NCBI GenBank assembly: GCA_014799485.1
Contig: JAAVHY010000016.1
Coordinates: forward strand, 1-25,721
Direction of reading: 5' to 3'
Source: Clostridiales bacterium
Lineage (GTDB): Bacteria > Bacillota_A > Clostridia > Oscillospirales > Oscillospiraceae
DNA: 25,721 nucleotides
The notes under the pieces are model-generated. The model saw only the letters and a list, made by a program, of their open reading frames with translations. It did no database searches and was not told the origin of the DNA. This document shows positions 24,620 to 25,721 of this stretch, piece by piece (within the stretch, counting starts at the first letter, position 1; each line of letters starts with the position of its first letter). The position numbers were made by a program, and so were the translations under genes.

Positions 24620-25721
24620 TCACAGGCCGTACAGCCCGGAGTACTTCTGCTCCAGGTAGTCGGCGAACACGGTGGGGTCAAAGTCGCCGCAGGCGTTCTT
24701 CACCACATCAGCGGGCTCCATCAGGCCGCCGTATTGGTGTACCTTCTCCCCCAGCCAGGCGGACACGGCGGACAGGTCGCCCTTGGAGACCGGGCCCCAC
24801 ACGTCGATGTCCTTCTCCATGCTGCGCAGCATCTGGACGCCGTAGGCGCTGCCCAGGGCGTAGGAGGGGAAGTAGCCGAAGGAGCCGCCGGACCAGTGGC
24901 TGTCCTGGAGGCAGCCCCGCTTGTCGTCGGGCACGTCCACGCCCAGGTACTCTTTGTACAGCCGGTTCCAGGTCTCGGGCACGTCCTTGACGGCCAAAGT
25001 GCCGCCGATGAGCTGCTTTTCGATCTCATAGCGCACCATGACGTGGAGGCAGTAGGTCAGCTCGTCCGCCTCGGTGCGGATGAGGGAGGGCTGGGCCTTG
25101 TTGACGGCGCGGTAGAACTGCTCCGCCGTCACGTCGCCGAGCTGCTCGGGGAAGAACTCCCGCATTTTGGGGAAGATGGCCTCGATAAAGGGCTTGGAGC
25201 GGCCGATCAGGTTCTCGTAGAAGCGGGATTGGCTCTCGTGGACGCCCATGGACACGCCGCCCGCAAGGCAGGTGTACTGCAGAGCGTCGGAGATGCCCAG
25301 CTCGTACTTGGCGTGGCCCCCCTCGTGGATGACGGAGTACATGGAGAAGCTCACATTGCCCTCGTCATAGTTGGTGGTGATGCGCACGTCTTTATTGTTG
25401 AATTCCAGGGTGTAGGGGTGCTCCGTCTCGCCGATGGCGCAGTGGGCCCGGTCCAGGCCCAGCACTTCCATGAGGTAGTCGGAGAACTTCCGCTGGGCGT
25501 CCACGGGATAGGAGCGCCACAGGAAGCTGTCGTCGATCTGCTCCTTCTCCATCACGGCGTGGAGCAGGGGGACGATGCGCTCCCGGAGGGTGGCAAAGAA
25601 CCCGTCCAGATACTTCATATCCACCCCGCGCTCGTACTCGTTGAGCAGGGCGTCATAGGGGGCCTTGGCGCTGTCGTAGTACCCGGCAAACTTGATGTTG
25701 AAAGCCACCAGCTTTTCCAGC
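24620..25721 (-). CDS. M32 family metallocarboxypeptidase, 3' part
   Basis: The C-terminal ~366 residues of a thermostable carboxypeptidase-type enzyme (family length ~500) are visible. The frame stays open to the end of the window, so the apparent GTG at 25708 is internal. It removes C-terminal amino acids from peptides in the cytoplasm using one metal ion. Visible motifs are the family's N-half segment ALLNEYERGVDMKYLDGFF, the zinc site HEGGH in SVIHEGGHAKYELG with the downstream conserved HESQSRFYENLIGRS, and the C-half block IRTEADELTYCLHVMVRYEIEKQLI followed by WSGGSFGYFPSYALGSAYG. It lies upstream of the opp operon on the same strand but has its own terminator. Peptide import and peptide trimming make functional neighbours. 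Confidence 0.95.
   Translation of the reverse strand, partial: LEKLVAFNIKFAGYYDSAKAPYDALLNEYERGVDMKYLDGFFATLRERIVPLLHAVMEKEQIDDSFLWRSYPVDAQRKFSDYLMEVLGLDRAHCAIGETEHPYTLEFNNKDVRITTNYDEGNVSFSMYSVIHEGGHAKYELGISDALQYTCLAGGVSMGVHESQSRFYENLIGRSKPFIEAIFPKMREFFPEQLGDVTAEQFYRAVNKAQPSLIRTEADELTYCLHVMVRYEIEKQLIGGTLAVKDVPETWNRLYKEYLGVDVPDDKRGCLQDSHWSGGSFGYFPSYALGSAYGVQMLRSMEKDIDVWGPVSKGDLSAVSAWLGEKVHQYGGLMEPADVVKNACGDFDPTVFADYLEQKYSGLYGL

Overview
The window is a GC-rich (roughly 60% or more) stretch of an anaerobic Firmicute chromosome. Pyruvate:ferredoxin oxidoreductase, Gram-positive-type AGGAGG ribosome binding sites, sigma-A-like promoters, a clostridial oligopeptide ABC operon and Firmicute-type ECF sigma/anti-sigma, WYL and ABC-F genes all fit a gut Clostridia lineage. 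The high GC and protein style suggest an Oscillospiraceae (Flavonifractor/Pseudoflavonifractor/Lawsonibacter-like) genome. That placement is inference; no rRNA or other taxonomic marker is present.

Layout. 1-2313: 3' part of pyruvate:ferredoxin oxidoreductase with its terminator. 2396-3244: a NYN/LOTUS-type RNase-like gene on the minus strand, followed by a long inverted repeat. 3428-5212: an ECF sigma factor and a membrane partner that probably acts as its anti-sigma and carries an unusual Cys/His repeat tail. 5341-7083: a WYL regulator and a protein that looks like a decayed phosphohexomutase. 7195-8466: an MFS transporter. 8476-10264: an ABC-F protein behind a complete-looking attenuation leader (promoter, three-codon leader ORF, antiterminator, terminator). 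10281-10442: a nested, structured non-coding element. 10536-11795: a membrane-anchored XRE regulator. 11855-12658: an SDR oxidoreductase (minus). 12922-14532: CTP synthase. 14564-15059: a divergent pair of small genes (50-aa protein, XRE regulator) in a visibly AT-richer patch. 15105-16172: branched-chain aminotransferase (minus). 16266-16594: tRNA-Gly(GCC) with extra tRNA fragments and terminators. 16680-24215: a minus-strand oppA-B-C-D-F operon plus a small tail-anchored protein. 24620-25721: 3' part of an M32 carboxypeptidase (minus).

How the genes work together. The opp operon (peptide import) next to a cytosolic metallocarboxypeptidase, together with PFOR and IlvE, fits an amino-acid/peptide-fermenting anaerobe. 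The ABC-F leader fits inducible ribosome protection against antibiotics. I see no CRISPR array, prophage, transposase, toxin gene or recognisable defence island. The most interesting items are regulatory and accessory: the ABC-F attenuator, the Cys/His-repeat anti-sigma candidate, the degenerate mutase, the nested structured element, the tRNA-Gly fragments, the oversized OppC/OppA pair and the small operon-terminal membrane protein.
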